Positions 45,595 to 58,286 of a stretch of DNA of 64,000 bases are shown piece by piece. The notes under the pieces were generated by a model. The model saw only the letters and a program-made list of their open reading frames with translations, did no database searches and had not been told where the DNA came from. Source of the DNA: Rhynochetos jubatus (Eukaryota; Chordata; Aves; Eurypygiformes; Rhynochetidae). Every line of letters begins with the position of its first letter. The stretch's first letter is position 1. A program made the position numbers and the translations under genes. The stretch lies in contig CM050658.1 of NCBI GenBank assembly GCA_027574665.1, positions 20,410,317 through 20,474,316 on the forward strand, given 5' to 3'.

Positions 45595-48355
45595 TTATTG
45601 TGCCGGTGGAGGGGGGTCAGGGCCAGCACTCGGGGACGGCGCACGTCTGGTCCCGCGGCGGCGTGCAGGCCGGGTGTAGGGATTTTGGGCGCGGCGCTGC
45701 ACGCGGGAGAGGTCTCGCACCCGCTCAGGCCCAGCTCGGCTGGAGCGTCTGCTGCTCTGCAGCGCTGGGGAGCTGCAGGAGGACCCCAACGGCAGCTGTC
45801 TGTCGGTGCTGGGGCTGCTGGTCTCCGGTTGGATGGAGCCGTGGGACGGCCCCAGTGCCGCCAGGCTGGGGGTGCTGCTCTCAGCACTGGGTGCTGGCAG
45901 GCGGTTGCTCCCACGGCATCTTCTGCGCCGCCTGGAGGGATTTCGGGCCTGACGGTGTAACCGGGAGCGGTCTCGCACCCGCTGGGGCCCAGGGGGGCTG
46001 GAGAGGCTGCTGCCCTCATGCTGCGGGGAGCCGGGGGACGACCCCGATGCCGCCTGGCTGCCGGGGCTGCTGGTCTCGGGTGCCGCGGAGCCGTGGGAAG
46101 GCCCCAGCCCTGGCTGGCTGGCAGCGCTGGGGCTGGCGAGGTCGGAGTCGGCACTGGAGACTGTAGGGGGAAGCAGGAAGGTCAAGGGCATGGCCCCTAG
46201 GCCCAGGGCAGGACAGGCCAGGGAGGTGCTCCCAGCCCTCTTGGAGCAGAGAGGCTCTGCCAAGCCCACGCTGGGCACCCGCTGCCAGGCCTTGCCTGGT
46301 CCCTGGCCCCAGCCCAGGGGCACCCGGGCGCTTTGCCTCTTACCGGTGCCCAGGCTGGCACAGCTGTCGCACTGCCAGCTGGCCGTGCTGTCCCTCAAGG
46401 AGGAGCAGTGCCTGTGGGTGCTGTCGCCAGCGCAGGAGCAGCACAGGAGCATTTGCCAGGGCCTGGGGAAGCAAACGGGTTCACGGCTGTGAGGACAAAG
46501 TGACCGCAGCACGGGATGCTCCGCCCGAGCTCTTGTTCTCAGTTCTCCCCCTTCGAGCCCTTGGCGAGACAGAGGTCCTGTGCAGAGCCCCGGGGTGCAG
46601 CTTTGGCAACTTACCCCTCCTCCTCTGCGTGCTGCCTGCCTTCTGGGCAAAGGCACTCGCTGGCATTGCAGCGGCTGTGCCTCTCGCTCAGTTCTGCAAA
46701 GTCGTGGCTGCTCTCCCATGTTGGTAATCTAACGGAGAAAGGAAAAGGGATGAGCCCCCGCTGCCCCGGCAGAAGGCAGACGCGGGGCACTCCTGCTCTT
46801 TGCCCCCAGCCCTGCTTCCGACTCCTCCGTGAAGCTGAAGCCCAGGCCCGGGGCACAGCGGAGGGCGGGGATGGCTGGGGCAGGCCCTGGCACGGCAGAG
46901 CACTTGCACCCTCTGCTCTTGTGAGCTGGGCAGAAGGACACCAACCTCAAGGGAACTCGGATCCCCATGTTGAACATTTCTGAGAGAAAGCAGTCCCTGT
47001 CTCTACAGAGGGGGCAGCGGAAGCACAGGATGCCCGCATTCACAGCCTGTCCCTGCAGGAGAAACAGGAGGAGCAGGAGTGAGGCCCCGGTGCTGCTGAG
47101 CGCCTGCCGCGCCCCGCGCGCAAGGGAACGGCTCCTACCTGGACGCAGCCCCTGTGGAACCAGGCTGATTTGCAGGCTGGGCACACCATGGTGCTGTAGG
47201 ACATTCTGTCGCCCACAGGCTCCAGGCACATGAGGCAGGCGGTGTTCTCCTCCGGAGCCGCCTCCACTGTCTGCTCTGGGCGGTGCTCCCAGCAGAAGGC
47301 ACTGGGGGGCAGAGGAGAGGGATGGGTGAGCTGAGAAGCGCTGGGTCCTTCCCCAGTGGCGTGGTGGCCAGGAGGGGACAGGAGGTACCTGTACAGAGGG
47401 CCGTAGTGCGTGACGCATTCGCCCTCCGCGGCACAGGGCAGGTGGAAGCTGCGGCGGCAGCCCTTGTGGCAGCAGGTGATGGCGGCCCAGCGCTCGCCAC
47501 AGACGAAGCAGTGCTGGAAAGAGCAGAGCAGCCCCCGTCAGCGGCGGCCTCACGGCCACCACAGCCAGCCCCACAGCTCCGGGCAGGGTGCGGGATGTGG
47601 GCGCTGCCGGGTCACAGCCCGCCGATCCGCCTGGCGGACCAGGCTCCTGTGCCGGAGCCTCTGTGGAGCCGCGGGGAGCAAGAGGGATGTCCCAGAGCTG
47701 GCTGGAAGGGCTGGGATTTCTTTCCTTGGCGCCTGGGCTGAGCTCCCGCAAAGCTCTCCTGGCCCAAATCTCCCTGTGCTTCCCAAGCTCCTCACCTTGC
47801 GTGCTGCCCGCCTGACGGCGCGTCGAATGTCCTCCGGGAGGAATCCCAGGAGTCCTGCGTCCTCGACCGGCTGCTGGAAGAGGCCGTTGGCAAAAAACTG
47901 CAGAAGAAAAAAGACGAGGGGCTGGTGAGCGGGGTGCGGCAGGGCCTGCCTGTCGGAAAGCTGGAGGGAGCGCCGGGCAAACTCACCAGGCAAAAGACAT
48001 GGGCACAGAGCCTTCGCATCTCCACTTTGTGCCCACAGGTATCCGGGTCAGCCTCTGCCCGGCGACACAGCATGCATGCTGGAGGGGAGAGAGAAACGCC
48101 GCCGTGAAGGAGCACCTCTGCGGGGCCGGGGGAAGCGCCCCGGAGGGATTGTCCCCGAGGGCCTGCTCTGTCCGGTGGGAGGCCTTGGAGAGGAAGGGGG
48201 GCATGGCCGGCACAGGTGTCCCAGCGAGTGCCCACCGCCCAGCCTGGGCCCCGCTTGCTGAGCACCCCAACGAGCCCCCTGCCAGGCTGCGGGAGGGATA
48301 CTTTGCTCTTACCTCGCTCCCTCGAATCGGGGGCCTTCCGCTTCCTTGCCGGCAT
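45595..48355 (-). CDS. PHF7-like: PHF7-like gene, L type, copy 11
   Basis: Exons: 48355-48313, 48078-47987, 47897-47796, 47513-47389, 47301-47139, 47052-46946, 46728-46615, 46462-46344, 46160-45595. Intact. Variants are Arg227, Met253, GSNRL and a private Gly300 to Ser at the start of the tail (LASPSAAS). The first base of exon 5 is T instead of C (47301), which keeps Ser121 and the acceptor AG. Confidence 0.8.
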
Positions 48356-49485
48356 GGCGCACGTCAACGGTGAGCGTTGGGAGTCCCTGTCCCAGCAGCG
48401 CTGGGCCGTCTCCTCCGGATGCTCCTCTGCTGACTCTGAGGGAGAAGCGGGACATGGGTGAGCTTGCAGCACAGGCCCAGGGCCCCGAGGCGTGGGGCCC
48501 CCTCCTCCCTCGGCAGCCCCGTGCAAGCCCTGTCCTCTCCTCACCTGGCCAGGTGGCACTGATGCACGGCCTGAGCCCAGCGCCCCTTTATGTGGGGCTT
48601 GGCCCCACTGATGTCACAATGGCCGCTGTGACATCAGCACCGCTGGCCAGCGTGTGCCCCAAACACGGGCAGGGGCGGCCTTGGCCGCCTGCCACCCGCA
48701 GTGAGACGGCCACCGCCTCACGCGGGTGCCTGTGAAGTGCCGAGGCAGGGCCGGAACCAGGTCCCCCGGGGCAGCCGTCGAGGGCGGCGCTGTTGGCCAA
48801 AAGGTGCTGTTGGCAGTGCGAGGGTAACGGCTGGGCTGGCTGATCTGAAGGGTCTTTTCCAACCCAAACGAGTCTGTGATGCTAATTGCCGTTCACTTAC
48901 TGCTTAGTGGCCGTTTGATTGGTTTTCCTTCAGTCATCAATTAATTACCATTGGATCATGGCTTAGTTATTAACAAACCCCTTTTGGTGTTTCAATAATA
49001 TCATAATATAGCGGCCAACTTTACTGTCCAGCTGGCGCGGCACGTGCTGCCCGTACAGGAGGAGGCAGCCTTTGGGCGGTGCAGCAGCAACCATGCTGTG
49101 GAAGAGCAGCGGGCAGTGCTGGGGCGGGGAGCGCCCTACGGGGGCTGTATGGCGCCTGGGCTTGCAGCCGAGCAGCCAGCCTGGCCTGGTGGAGCCGCTT
49201 GGAGGCCGCGGCAGAAGCGCAAAGGGACGCCAGGCCACAGACCTCACAGCAGACGGGGCGAAGCACAGCAGCCCCAGGGCTCAGCCCCACCCGCCCAGGG
49301 CCGCCCTCGGCCACCGCTCGAATCCCGGTCAGCGCCTTCTCCTCTTCCCCGGCCCGAGGCGGCACTGCCCGCCGCTCCCCGCCGCCGCTCCCCCCCGCCG
49401 CTCCAATCTCGGCCGCGCGGCGGCGCCCCGGGGCCCCGGCGGACCGCCCTGCCCTCGCCCGTCCCGCCGGGAAGCGCCGGTGCTC

Positions 49486-49543
49486 ATGGCGACGTGGCGG
49501 GGTGGCCTGGGGTTCGGTGTGCTCTGCCTGCTGCCGGCGGCTG
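49486..49543 (+). pseudogene. Gene B orphan first exon, unit 11
   Basis: Same exon, unchanged. The intronic 'gtgtgtgggc' variant near 49595 is shared with unit 8. Confidence 0.5.
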
Positions 49544-50537
49544 GTGAGCGCGGGGCGGCTGAGGGGTGTGGGGGGGGCGGCCCTCAGGGCAGGTGTGTGG
49601 GCTTCGGTGTCTCTCTCTGAGGCGGCTGTGGGGGACCTGCCGGCCTCATCCGCGGCCGGGGCTGCCCCCCCCGGGGAGGCCCTGCTGAGGGGTCCGGCAT
49701 GGGGGAACCCCTGGCTTCGAGCCGAGACCCCTCAGCTGAGGTACCCACACCCGGACGGCGGGATGGTGCGAGTTGGGTTCACTGAGGGAAGAGTTAGGCT
49801 GAAAGTGAGGTAGGTTCGTGTCGCTGCCGGTGCGCGTTGGGAGGCTGCAGCAGTTGGTGCCGCGGGAATGACCGCGTGGACCCACTGGTACACCCGCGGT
49901 AAGGCTGTTGGGGGAGAAACGGTGTACCACAGCGTGCCTGCCCGGCCCTCTCCATGCAAGCCATTAAAAACCTCCACCTTTTCACCCAGCACCTCTGGAC
50001 GTCATTCTTCACAGGCACCACTTCCAGAGCGGACATAAGACAGACAGATGCCTAGATCAAAACCTGCTGGGGAGGACGCAGCCTTTACACTTCACACTTT
50101 AGAGCAGACCGATGTGTACTATCCTAATAGTTCTCTAAACATGAAGACGTGATTCCACCTCTGTCAGGACAAGTTTAAAACACTCGAGGGTGGCGGGGAG
50201 TGCCCCCAGCTCTTCCCGAAGGTGGGGCACTACAGTGCTAGACGCTGGGCTCTGGGGGCGGGCCGAGCCCCCTTCCCGGGGGCAGGGGCAGGGGCAGAGC
50301 CCCCCGGTGCCGGGGGTGGCTGTGAAGTTCCCCTGGGGAAAGTGAGCAGGCTGCGGGGCCAGCGAGGCCCAAAGCACACGGCCGTGGCGCTGGGCAGCCG
50401 ACCAAGACCAGCCCGCAAGGAGGGAGGCCTGGGGAAGGTGCTGCCAAGCCCCGGGCTCGAGACGGCCCTCTGGGCCCAGGAGGAGGAAGCCGACAAAGGA
50501 GGGTGGAATCTCCCAGTGCAGAGATTAGCGGCCAGCT

Positions 50538-53298
50538 TTATTGTGCCGGTGGAGGGGGGTCAGGGCCAGCACTCGGGGACGGCGCACGTCTGGTCCCGCG
50601 GCGGCGTGCAGGCCGGGTGTAGGGATTTTGGGCGCGGCGCTGCACGCGGGAGAGGTCTCGCACCCGCTCAGGCCCAGCTCGGCTGGAGCGTCTGCTGCTC
50701 TGGAGCGCTGGGGAGCTGCAGGAGGACCCCAACGGCAGCTGTCTGTCGGTGCTGGGGCTGCTGGTCTCCGGTTGGATGGAGCCGTGGGACGGCCCCAGTG
50801 CCGCCAGGCTGGGGGTGCTGCTCTCAGCACTGGGTGCTGGCAGGCGGCTGCTCCCACGGCATCTTCTGCGCCGCCTGGAGGGATTTCGGGCCTGACGGTG
50901 TAACCGGGAGCGGTCTCGCACCCGCTGGGGCCCAGGGGGGCTGGAGAGGCTGCTGCCCTCATGCTGCGGGGAGCCGGGGGACGACCCCGATGCCGCCTGG
51001 CTGCCGGGGCTGCTGGTCTCGGGTGCCGCGGAGCCGTGGGAAGGCCCCAGCCCTGGCTGGCTGGCAGCGCCGGGGCTGGCGAGGTCGGAGTCGGCACTGG
51101 AGACTGTAGGGGGAAGCAGGAAGGTCAAGGGCATGGCCCCTAGGCCCAGGGCAGGACAGGCCAGGGAGGTGCTCCCAGCCCTCCTGGAGCAGAGAGGCTC
51201 TGCCAAGCCCACGCTGGGCACCCGCTGCCAGGCCTTGCCTGGTCCCTGGCCCCAGCCCAGGGGCACCCGGGCGCTTTGCCTCTTACCGGTGCCCAGGCTG
51301 GCACAGCTGTCGCACTGCCAGCTGGCCGTGCTGTCCCTCAAGGAGGAGCAGTGCCTGTGGGTGCTGTCGCCAGCGCAGGAGCAGCACAGGAGCATTTGCC
51401 AGGGCCTGGGGAAGCAAACGGGTTCACGGCTGTGAGGACAAAGTGACCGCAGCACGGGATGCTCCGCCCGAGCTCTTGTTCTCAGTTCTCCCCCTTCGAG
51501 CCCTTGGCGAGACAGAGGTCCTGTGCAGAGCCCCGGGGTGCAGCTTTGGCAACTTACCCCTCCTCCTCTGCGTGCTGCCTGCCTTCTGGGCAAAGGCACT
51601 CGCTGGCATTGCAGCGGCTGTGCCTCTCGCTCAGTTCTGCAAAGTCGTGGCTGCTCTCCCATGTTGGTAATCTAACGGAGAAAGGAAAAGGGATGAGCCC
51701 CCGCTGCCCCGGCAGAAGGCAGACGCGGGGCACTCCTGCTCTTTGCCCCCAGCCCTGCTTCCGACTCCTCCGTGAAGCTGAAGCCCAGGCCCGGGGCACA
51801 GCGGAGGGCGGGGATGGCTGGGGCAGGCCCTGGCACGGCAGAGCACTTGCACCCTCTGCTCTTGTGAGCTGGGCAGAAGGACACCAACCTCAAGGGAACT
51901 CGGATCCCCATGTTGAACATTTCTGAGAGAAAGCAGTCCCTGTCTCTACAGAGGGGGCAGCGGAAGCACAGGATGCCCGCATTCACAGCCTGTCCCTGCA
52001 GGAGAAACAGGAGGAGCAGGAGTGAGGCCCCGGTGCTGCTGAGCGCCTGCCGCGCCCCGCGCGCAAGGGAACGGCTCCTACCTGGACGCAGCCCCTGTGG
52101 AACCAGGCTGATTTGCAGGCTGGGCACACCATGGTGCTGTAGGACATTCTGTCGCCCACAGGCTCCAGGCACATGAGGCAGGCGGTGTTCTCCTCCGGAG
52201 CCGCCTCCACTGTCTGCTCTGGGCGGTGCTCCCAGCAGAAGGCGCTGGGGGGCAGAGGAGAGGGATGGGTGAGCTGAGAAGCGCTGGGTCCTTCCCCAGT
52301 GGCGTGGTGGCCAGGAGGGGACAGGAGGTACCTGTACAGAGGGCCGTAGTGCGTGACGCATTCGCCCTCCGCGGCACAGGGCAGGTGGAAGCTGCGGCGG
52401 CAGCCCTTGTGGCAGCAGGTGATGGCGGCCCAGCGCTCGCCACAGACGAAGCAGTGCTGGAAAGAGCAGAGCAGCCCCCGTCAGCGGCGGCCTCACGGCC
52501 ACCACAGCCAGCCCCACAGCTCCGGGCAGGGCGCGGGATGTGGGCGCTGCCGGGTCACAGCCCGCCGATCCGCCTGGCGGACCAGGCTCCTGTGCCGGAG
52601 CCTCTGTGGAGCCGCGGGGAGCAAGAGGGATGTCCCAGAGCTGGCTGGAAGGGCTGGGATTTCTTTCCTTGGCGCCTGGGCTGAGCTCCCGCAAAGCTCT
52701 CCTGGCCCAAATCTCCCTGTGCTTCCCAAGCTCCTCACCTTGCGTGCTGCCCGCCTGACGGCGCGTCGAATGTCCTCCGGGAGGAATCCCAGGAGTCCTG
52801 CGTCCTCGACCGGCTGCTGGAAGAGGCCGTTGGCAAAAAACTGCAGAAGAAAAAAGACGAGGGGCTGGTGAGCGGGGTGCGGCAGGGCCTGCCTGTCGGA
52901 AAGCTGGAGGGAGCGCCGGGCAAACTCACCAGGCAAAAGACATGGGCACAGAGCCTTCGCATCTCCACTTTGTGCCCACAGGTATCCGGGTCAGCCTCTG
53001 CCCGGCGACACAGCATGCATGCTGGAGGGGAGAGAGAAACGCCGCCGTGAAGGAGCACCTCTGCGGGGCCGGGGGAAGCGCCCCGGAGGGATTGTCCCCG
53101 AGGGCCTGCTCTGTCCGGTGGGAGGCCTTGGAGAGGAAGGGGGGCATGGCCGGCACAGGTGTCCCAGCGAGTGCCCACCGCCCAGCCTGGGCCCCGCTTG
53201 CTGAGCACCCCAACGAGCCCCCTGCCAGGCTGCGGGAGGGATACTTTGCTCTTACCTCGCTCCCTCGAATCGGGGGCCTTCCGCTTCCTTGCCGGCAT
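50538..53298 (-). CDS. PHF7-like: PHF7-like gene, L type, copy 12
   Basis: Exons: 53298-53256, 53021-52930, 52840-52739, 52456-52332, 52244-52082, 51995-51889, 51671-51558, 51405-51287, 51103-50538. Intact. It combines Arg227 and Met253 (as in copy 11) with GSSRL in the tail (as in copies 3-9), so different parts of the gene match different neighbours. Confidence 0.8.
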
Positions 53299-54428
53299 GG
53301 CGCACGTCAACGGTGAGCGTTGGGAGTCCCTGTCCCAGCAGCGCTGGGCCGTCTCCTCCGGATGCTCCTCTGCTGACTCTGAGGGAGAAGCGGGACATGG
53401 GTGAGCTTGCAGCACAGGCCCAGGGCCCCGAGGCGTGGGGCCCCCTCCTCCCTCGGCAGCCCCGTGCAAGCCCTGTCCTCTCCTCACCTGGCCAGGTGGC
53501 ACTGATGCACGGCCTGAGCCCAGCGCCCCTTTATGTGGGGCTTGGCCCCACTGATGTCACAATGGCCGCTGTGACATCAGCACCGCTGGCCAGCGTGTGC
53601 CCCAAACACGGGCAGGGGCGGCCTTGGCCGCCTGCCACCCGCAGTGAGACGGCCACCGCCTCACGCGGGTGCCTGTGAAGTGCCGAGGCAGGGCCGGAAC
53701 CAGGTCCCCCGGGGCAGCCGTCGAGGGCGGCGCTGTTGGCCAAAAGGTGCTGTTGGCAGTGCGAGGGTAACGGCTGGGCTGGCTGATCTGAAGGGTCTTT
53801 TCCAACCCAAACGAGTCTGTGATGCTAATTGCCGTTCACTTACTGCTTAGTGGCCGTTTGATTGGTTTTCCTTCAGTCATCAATTAATTACCATTGGATC
53901 ATGGCTTAGTTATTAACAAACCCCTTTTGGTGTTTCAATAATATCATAATATAGCGGCCAACTTTACTGTCCAGCTGGCGCGGCACGTGCTGCCCGTACA
54001 GGAGGAGGCAGCCTTTGGGCGGTGCAGCAGCAACCATGCTGTGGAAGAGCAGCGGGCAGTGCTGGGGCGGGGAGCGCCCTACGGGGGCTGTATGGCGCCT
54101 GGGCTTGCAGCCGAGCAGCCAGCCTGGCCTGGTGGAGCCGCTTGGAGGCCGCGGCAGAAGCGCAAAGGGACGCCAGGCCACAGACCTCACAGCAGACGGG
54201 GCGAAGCACAGCAGCCCCAGGGCTCAGCCCCACCCGCCCAGGGCCGCCCTCGGCCACCGCTCGAATCCCGGTCAGCGCCTTCTCCTCTTCCCCGGCCCGA
54301 GGCGGCACTGCCCGCCGCTCCCCGCCGCCGCTCCCCCCCGCCGCTCCAATCTCGGCCGCGCGGCGGCGCCCCGGGGCCCCGGCGGACCGCCCTGCCCTCG
54401 CCCGTCCCGCCGGGAAGCGCCGGTGCTC

Positions 54429-54486
54429 ATGGCGACGTGGCGGGGTGGCCTGGGGTTCGGTGTGCTCTGCCTGCTGCCGGCGGCTG
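54429..54486 (+). pseudogene. Gene B orphan first exon, unit 12
   Basis: Same exon, unchanged. It is the last one in the window, because unit 15 is cut before this position. Confidence 0.5.
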
Positions 54487-55480
54487 GTGAGCGCGGGGCG
54501 GCTGAGGGGTGTGGGGGGGGCGGCCCTCAGGGCAGGTGTGCGGGCTTCGGTGTCTCTCTCTGAGGCGGCTGTGGGGGACCTGCCGGCCTCATCCGCGGCC
54601 GGGGCTGCCCCCCCCGGGGAGGCCCTGCTGAGGGGTCCGGCATGGGGGAACCCCTGGCTTCGAGCCGAGACCCCTCAGCTGAGGTACCCACACCCGGACG
54701 GCGGGATGGTGCGAGTTGGGTTCACTGAGGGAAGAGTTAGGCTGAAAGTGAGGTAGGTTCGTGTCGCTGCCGGTGCGCGTTGGGAGGCTGCAGCAGTTGG
54801 TGCCGCGGGAATGACCGCGTGGACCCACTGGTACACCCGCGGTAAGGCTGTTGGGGGAGAAACGGTGTACCACAGCGTGCCTGCCCGGCCCTCTCCATGC
54901 AAGCCATTAAAAACCTCCACCTTTTCACCCAGCACCTCTGGACGTCATTCTTCACAGGCACCACTTCCAGAGCGGACATAAGACAGACAGATGCCTAGAT
55001 CAAAACCTGCTGGGGAGGACGCAGCCTTTACACTTCACACTTTAGAGCAGACCGATGTGTACTATCCTAATAGTTCTCTAAACACGAAGACGTGATTCCA
55101 CCTCTGTCAGGACAAGTTTAAAACACTCGAGGGTGGCGGGGAGTGCCCCCAGCTCTTCCCGAAGGTGGGGCACTACAGTGCTAGACGCTGGGCTCTGGGG
55201 GCGGGCCGAGCCACCTTCCCGGGGGCAGGGGCAGGGGCAGAGCCCCCCGGTGCCGGGGGTGGCTGTGAAGTTCCCCTGGGGAAAGTGAGCAGGCTGCGGG
55301 GCCAGCGAGGCCCAAAGCACACGGCCGTGGCGCTGGGCAGCCGACCAAGACCAGCCCGCAAGGAGGGAGGCCTGGGGAAGGTGCTGCCAAGCCCCGGGCT
55401 CGAGACGGCCCTCTGGGCCCAGGAGGAGGAAGCCGACAAAGGAGGGTGGAATCTCCCAGTGCAGAGATTAGCGGCCAGCT

Positions 55481-57754
55481 TTATTGTGCCGGTGGAGGGG
55501 GGTCAGGGCCAGCACTCGGGGACGGCGCACGTCTGGTCCCGCGGCGGCGTGCAGGCCGGGTGTAGGGATTTTGGGCGCGGCGCTGCACGCGGGAGAGGTC
55601 TCGCACCCGCTCAGGCCCAGCTCGGCTGGAGCGTCTGCTGCTCTGGAGCGCTGGGGAGCTGCAGGAGGACCCCAACGGCAGCTGTCTGTCGGTGCTGGGG
55701 CTGCTGGTCTCCGGTTGGATGGAGCCGTGGGACGGCCCCAGTGCCGCCAGGCTGGGGGTGCTGCTCTCAGCACTGGGTGCTGGCAGGCGGCTGCTCCCAC
55801 GGCATCTTCTGCGCCGCCTGGAGGGATTTCGGGCCTGACGGTGTAACCGGGAGCGGTCTCGCACCCGCTGGGGCCCAGGGGGGCTGGAGAGGCTGCTGCC
55901 CTCATGCTGTGGGGAGCTGGGGGACGACCCCGATGCCGCCTGGCTGCCGGGGCTGCTGGTCTCGGGTGCCGCGGAGCCGTGGGAAGGCCCCAGCCCTGGC
56001 TGGCTGGCAGCGCCGGGGCTGGCGAGGTCGGAGTCGGCACTGGAGACTGTAGGGGGAAGCAGGAAGGTCAAGGGCATGGCCCCTAGGCCCAGGGCAGGAC
56101 AGGCCAGGGAGGTGCTCCCAGCCCTCCTGGAGCAGAGAGGCTCTGCCAAGCCCACGCTGGGCACCCGCTGCCAGGCCTTGCCTGGTCCCTGGCCCCAGCC
56201 CAGGGGCACCCGGGCGCTTTGCCTCTTACCGGTGCCCAGGCTGGCACAGCTGTCGCACTGCCAGCTGGCCGTGCTGTCCCTCAAGGAGGAGCAGTGCCTG
56301 TGGGTGCTGTCGCCAGCGCAGGAGCAGCACAGGAGCAGTTGCCAGGGCCTGGGGAAGCAAACGGGTTCACGGCTGTGAGGACAAAGTGACCGCAGCACGG
56401 GATGCTCCGCCCGAGCTCTTGTTCTCAGTTCTCCCCCTTCGAGCCCTTGGCGAGACAGAGGTCCTGTGCAGAGCCCCGGGGTGCAGCTTTGGCAACTTAC
56501 CCCTCCTCCTCTGCGTGCTGCCTGCCTTCTGGGCAAAGGCACTCGCTGGCATTGCAGCGGCTGTGCCCCTCGCTCAGTTCTGCAAAGTCGTGGCTGCTCT
56601 CCCATGTTGGTAATCTAACGGAGAAAGGAAAAGGGATGAGCCCCCGCTGCCCCGGCAGAAGGCAGACGCGGGGCACTCCTGCTCTTTGCCCCCAGCCCTG
56701 CTTCCGACTCCTCCGTGAAGCTGAAGCCCAGGCCCGGGGCACAGCGGAGGGCGGGGATGGCTGGGGGAGGCCCTGGCACGGCAGAGCACTTGCACCCTCT
56801 GCTCTTGTGAGCTGGGCAGAAGGACACCAACCTCAAGGGAACTCGGATCCCCATGTTGAACATTTCTGAGAGAAAGCAGTCCCTGTCTCTACAGAGGGGG
56901 CAGCGGAAGCACAGGATGCCCGCATTCACAGCCTGTCCCTGCAGGAGAAACAGGAGGAGCAGGAGTGAGGCCCCGGTGCTGCTGAGCGCCTGCCGCGCCC
57001 CGCGCGCAAGGGAACGGCTCCTACCTGGACGCAGCCCCTGTGGAACCAGGCTGATTTGCAGGCTGGGCACACCATGGTGCTGTAGGACATTCTGTCGCCC
57101 ACAGGCTCCAGGCACATGAGGCAGGCGGTGTTCTCCTCCGGAGCCGCCTCCACTGTCTGCTCTGGGCGGTGCTCCCAGCAGAAGGCGCTGGGGGGCAGAG
57201 GAGAGGGATGGGTGAGCTGAGAAGCGCTGGGTCCTTCCCCAGTGGCGTGGTGGCCAGGAGGGGACAGGAGGTACCTGTACAGAGGGCCGTAGTGCGTGAC
57301 GCATTCGCCCTCCGCGGCACAGGGCAGGTGGAAGCTGCGGCGGCAGCCCTTGTGGCAGCAGGTGATGGCGGCCCAGCGCTCGCCACAGACGAAGCAGTGC
57401 TGGAAAGAGCAGAGCAGCCCCCGTCAGCGGCGGCCTCACGGCCACCACAGCCAGCCCCACAGCTCCCACATGAGCTTCTGAAGTCCTTAGCACTACAGGA
57501 ACACCCCTCCCAAAATCGCATTTCAGCTCAGGGCTTTACTCAGTTTCGGCCCCACCACACCTCGCATCAGCAAGACAACTGCAACTGGAAGGCAGCTGAG
57601 CTCAGGCGAGGCAAGGGGCACTCACCCGATCCACACTGGTCCTGCTTTTACACAGCATGCACGGGCCCATACCTGTGACCTTGGACTTCTCTGGCTCAGT
57701 GCTCAGCCTGTAGTTCTTCCTCGAGAAAACAGTCCCAGCACCTCTGGACGTCAT
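55481..57754 (-). CDS. PHF7-like: PHF7-like gene, S type, copy 13
   Basis: Exons: 57754-57626, 57399-57275, 57187-57025, 56938-56832, 56614-56501, 56348-56230, 56046-55481. Intact. Tail variant SPSSPQ. The 3' flank has 'ccaccttcccggggg' (near 55211), intermediate between the two common forms. An intron change (near 56766, C to G) is shared with copy 15 but not with copy 14 between them. Confidence 0.62.
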
Positions 57755-58286
57755 TCTTCACAGGCACCACTTCCAGAGCGGACATAAGACAGACAGATGC
57801 CTAGATCAAAACCTGCTGGGGAGGACGCAGCCTTTACACTTTACACTTTAGAGCAGACCGATGTGTACTATCCTAATAGTTCTCTAAACACGAAGACGTG
57901 ATTCCACCTCTGTCAGGACAAGTTTAAAACACTCGAGGGTGGCGGGGAGTGCCCCCAGCTCTTCCCGAAGGTGGGGCACTACAGTGCTAGACGCTGGGCT
58001 CTGGGGGCGGGCCGAGCCACCTTCCAAGGGGCAGGGGCAGGGGCAGAGCCCCCCGGTGCCGGGGGTGGCTGTGAAGTTCCCCCGGGGAAAGTGAGCAGGC
58101 TGCGGGGCCAGCGAGGCCCAAAGCACACGGCCGTGGCGCTGGGCAGCCGACCAAGACCAGCCCGCAAGGAGGGAGGCCTGGGGAAGGTGCTGCCAAGCCC
58201 CGGGCTCAAGACGGCCCTCTGGGCCCAGGAGGAGGAAGCCGACAAAGGAGGGTGGAATCTCCCAGTGCAGAGATTAGCGGCCAGCT